A stretch of DNA of 64,000 nucleotides from Gonocerus acuteangulatus (taxonomy: Eukaryota > Arthropoda > Insecta > Hemiptera > Coreidae): positions 126,150,518-126,214,517 of the forward strand of contig OX328123.1 of assembly GCA_946811695.1 (NCBI GenBank), read 5' to 3'. Shown here in pieces: positions 60,633-64,000 of the stretch. The translations under genes were made by a program, and so were the position numbers. The first letter of the stretch is position 1. The number at the start of each line of letters is the position of its first letter. Under the pieces are notes generated by a model. The model had not been told where the DNA came from. It searched no databases and worked only from the letters and a program-made list of their open reading frames with translations.

Positions 60633-61399
60633 ATTATATCTACTCTACCTAACCTGCTGTAATTTGGATATTAGAGGTTCCAACCTCTTCTAACTTATTT
60701 TATTTACCAATGAATCATTCAACTGTCTTGCCATTGTATGCAACATTTTGTTCAGCTCATCGTAATCATTCTCAGACTTATATAATCTATACTGCAATAC
60801 TATATATTCATCTTTGGTTTAGTTTTCAGAGCTTTTTCTTCTTTCCAAATAGCTTAAATAACATAAGGGGGATCTTCTCACATTTAAACCCGATGAAAGA
60901 AGGATCAAAACATGACATGATAAGCACTATGAACCATTCTTATTCATCAGCACCTCTCCAGAGACCAATGCATCTCTAATTTCTTCCAGAACATTAGTCT
61001 CCTTCAGATTAATACAACAGGCGGTTTCGGCATCATTTAAAATTCTAGTTTAATCACTCAAAATAACCCACTTTCCTAAATGCGTCTTAATTACATTAAC
61101 TCTCCAAGGGCAAAGGCTTTTTTTTGGCACATTTCTCCCCTGTGTCTGCATGATGATGCTCGGCATTTGAGGGTTGAACCAATGAAGCAGAAAGAAAAAA
61201 AAAAACTTTGCTTGCAAACTGATTAAACAGCAATGTGTGAGTAAATTGAGGGTTTCTTTGCATTTCTTGCCAGAACAGCCATTTTAAAGGAGGCAGTATT
61301 ACTGCTATGGTTATTAGCGCTACATTTTAGGAAATGATCCTAATTTAGGAACCAGAAATAGGTTGTATCGATAGATTGACATTTGTACTATTATAAAAG
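60633..61399. other. Unassigned AT-rich DNA
   Basis: I see no supported gene. An open frame of 89 codons at 60710-60979 has no recognised domain. Confidence 0.4.
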
Positions 61400-62850
61400 A
61401 AAAAAAAACATAGAATAATAATTACGTATATATTCAAGTTGATTTACAAAGTAAATCGGATAGTTCAAATTGTAATTAAAATATCTCTTTCTCTTTTCAA
61501 ATATTTTATCACTTATTTTATAGGCTCTCAGCAAATTTGTCATCTTAATGAATGGGAAAATCTGCTTCATTGGTTCGCCTCTCCACTGATGCAGACAATG
61601 GTAACGGTGTGTTTTATTCAATAAAGATGGTTTTTATCTCTGGATATCTGTTTAGTAAATGTAGATCTTCGATTTCTTCTGCTAAGAAATGTAACATCAA
61701 TAATTCCACTTTTATAAAAGGAGCCTTCATGTTGGTGGAGACTAAAGGTGCAAACATATTGTTTAGGTCAGAGTCAGAATCGGAATTGAAATTTAAAAAA
61801 AATTCCTTTGCTTAATTGTTTTGGAAATTTTTTCTGGAGTTCTTCACTTATTTCATTTAAAATTTGTAAAATGTTCTTCATACCACTATTGTCTATGATG
61901 CACAGCCACTTGATGCACATTCTGTCTCAGAAGTATTTTTAAAATCTGGTTTCAATAATAGCAATAGAAGTCTTGATCAATGGTTGACAATAAATTGAAG
62001 TTGCCTTTTGCTTGATTTGCTGCAATTTCTTTTTTAATGCTGAAAGACATGCTAGCACAATCCCAAAGAATGTGTTATTTCACTTTTTATTATATCCAGT
62101 GCTTCTGCTACTGGCACCACAGAGGTCAAATATTCTTTTAAACAATCACATTCTGAATCTTTTAAGGGTTTTTTATATTTAAAGCTAGGTGAAGTTTTAA
62201 ATGTTTTTCATGAATAACTAAAATTTATAGGAGGGCAACATAAAGCCTGTTCCATCTGGCTACACCTGGTCTACTAAGTGTATGTTGTTATACATCTTGA
62301 ATTATGTCTGTGGTTCTGGCACTGGTATTCCAAAGCTTTTTCAAATTTGTAGCATGTATCACTGGTAATTTAAGGTGTTCAAAATTTGATTGGCATCAAT
62401 ACTTGTACATGAACTCAGGGTATGAGCAAAGCACCTTAGGTGTGAAGACAATAAATAAAAATAATTAGACTAACTTCCGTCCAGGCTTGAATACGATTCT
62501 ACATCTTCATCTTCCGACAAATGCTTAATTTGAATCTCAGCTGTCTTTTCACTTTCACTTCAGTTAATGTTATAGGATAAGCACCAAACATGCTTCTTCT
62601 TGGTCTGTGGTTCTGGCACTGGTATTCCAAAGCTTTTTCAAATTTGTAGCATGTATCACTGGTAATTTAAGGTGTTCAAAATCAAAAAGGTGCTGCGACT
62701 ACCTAGGCCATTAGCACCACCTCAAAAATGCTAAATGCCTTTATAAAATTACTGGTGTTATCAGTAACCGATGCAATTAGTTAATTAGAGCATAATCCAA
62801 AATCTGCATTAATTTGTTCGATGATATCAGTTATAGATGAATATACGCAA
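61400..62850 (-). pseudogene. hAT-family transposase fossil
   Basis: Read on the minus strand from about 62845: DIIEQINADFGL, then SVTDNTSNFIKAF, then at about 62450 HLRCFAHTLSSCTS, at about 62340 KLWNTSARTTDIIQDV, and RPGVARWNRLY. Further on are NSGMKNILQILNEMSEELQK and related pieces. TDN-x-SNF, the RC-x-AHTL motif and the RWN-x-LY motif in this order mark hAT transposases, close to the KIAA1586/ZBED-like group. Stops and frameshifts are frequent. An 83-bp segment (62296-62378) is duplicated at 62603-62685. Confidence 0.65.
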
Positions 62851-63340
62851 TTTCTAACACAAAGATAAAAATTTACACTGACAGTCAAGTACTCATAAAC
62901 AAACTTACTAATAAACTACAAAAATCACATCTTCCTCATAGAAATATTACAAACTCATAAAACTTTTACAAGACAAAGAAGTACAAATTTATTTTAATAG
63001 GGTCAAATCACATGCGGGCATGATAAGAAAAAAAAATAGCTGATTTACAGGTTAACATTGCTTCTAAAAAAAAACAAAACAATGAGCCGTGCTATAACAA
63101 AATGTCAAAAAAAAAAAAAAATAGTGTGAAGCATTTGTTGAGACAGAATCAAAAAATGGCAGCAAAAGTGGAAGCTGACAGATAAAGGATCACACCTAAA
63201 ACTATTCATTCTACAAATAAAAAATGACAACAAAATAGTAGATTTCATATTTTCACTAACACAACTTCTGACTTGCCACAGAAACACTAACTTGTACTTA
63301 CACAGATGTAAGTACAAGTAGGTCATAAACAAGCACAAAA
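62851..63340. other. Unassigned AT-rich DNA
   Basis: I see nothing beyond short A runs (63106-63121). Confidence 0.4.
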
Positions 63341-63349
63341 TAACCAAGC

Positions 63350-64000
63350 CAACCACACACACACACAGTCACACACTCACACACACAGTCACACACACAC
63401 ACTCACACTCGCACACACAGTCACACACACACTCACACACACAGTCACACACACACACACAGTCACACACACACAAAGTCACACGCACACACAGTCACCC
63501 ACACAGTCACACACACAGTCACGCACACAGTCACACACACAGTCACACACACACACAGTCACACACACAGTCACACACACAGTCACGCACACAGTCACGC
63601 ACACAGTCACGCACACAGTCACGCACACAGTCACGCACACACTCACACACACAGTCACACACACACACAGTCACACACTCACACACACAGTCACACACAC
63701 ACTCACACACAAACACTCACACTCACACACACAGTCACGCACACAGTCACGCACACTGTCACGCACACAGTCACACACACAGTCACACACACACAAACAG
63801 TCACACACACACTCACACACACACACTCACACACACAGTCACGCACACAGTCACGCACACAGTCACACACACAGTCTCACACACACACAGTCACACACAC
63901 ACACACAGTCACACACACAGTCACACACACAGTCACACACACACTCACACACATACTCACACTCACACACACACACACAGACACACACACACACACACAC
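63350..64000. repeat. CA-rich minisatellite with CACAGTCACAC units, runs off the window
   Basis: Variable units of 8-22 bp such as CACACAGTCA and CACTCACACA repeat to the right edge. Substitution variants (CACGCACAGT) are clustered, which suggests local expansion. Open frames through it, rich in Cys-Val-Thr on the minus strand, are artefacts of the repeat. Confidence 0.93.

Noticed and set aside
63479..63664. Cys-Val-Thr repeat frame on the minus strand
   Set aside because: Reading of the CA-rich minisatellite.

Overview
The window looks like insect nuclear DNA: AT-rich, intron-rich and packed with transposable elements. No bacterial operon, rRNA, CRISPR array or phage gene is visible. The best taxonomic clue is an Osiris-family (DUF1676) gene, a family known essentially from insects. 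The species and order cannot be fixed from the sequence alone.

Only two cellular genes can be supported, both on the + strand. Gene 1 is incomplete at its 5' end. Its visible exons are 4398-4476, 13381-13583 and 16696-16915 (stop). They encode 166 residues of a small, probably secreted protein with four cysteines, which I cannot name. Gene 2 is a complete Osiris-like gene with coding exons 49013-49094, 51036-51383, 52390-52553 and 56264-56440. The four exons join in one frame to 256 residues: signal peptide, Cys-containing N-terminal domain, long hydrophobic segment and Tyr/Gly-rich tail. About 32 kb of nested transposons separates the genes, and transposons also fill their introns.

Most of the rest is a set of non-autonomous elements that I interpret as Helentron-like (rolling-circle) elements. 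Two families, A and B, share one plan. A 5' terminal inverted repeat is matched by a 3' subterminal inverted repeat, a short 3' hairpin ends in GGACTTTT, insertion falls inside T runs, and a (TA)n tract sits near the 5' end. From 26636 to 39390 an outer B element is interrupted by further B elements at several levels. Rejoining the outer fragments gives about 1.41 kb, the size of the uninterrupted copy at 20602-22009. Some B derivatives carry the 3' terminus at both ends, as mirror images.

Other mobile DNA, from left to right: a mariner fossil (2931-4114); a Penelope-like fragment with a hammerhead-ribozyme core (about 4811-4850); two C-terminal fragments of a non-LTR retrotransposon (6480-7700); a piggyBac derivative keeping only the Cys-rich C-terminus (19506-20462); hairpin MITEs; three tRNA-derived SINE families (A, B, C), several copies with visible target-site duplications; an array of eight units of about 125 bp (43760-44800); a palindrome with two hammerhead-like motifs and a Tc1-like element, both in Osiris introns; an unclassified TIR transposon (57795-59705) holding a B element; a hAT transposase fossil (61400-62850, - strand); and a CA-rich minisatellite running off the right edge.

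Family names come from recognised motifs and structure, not from searches.
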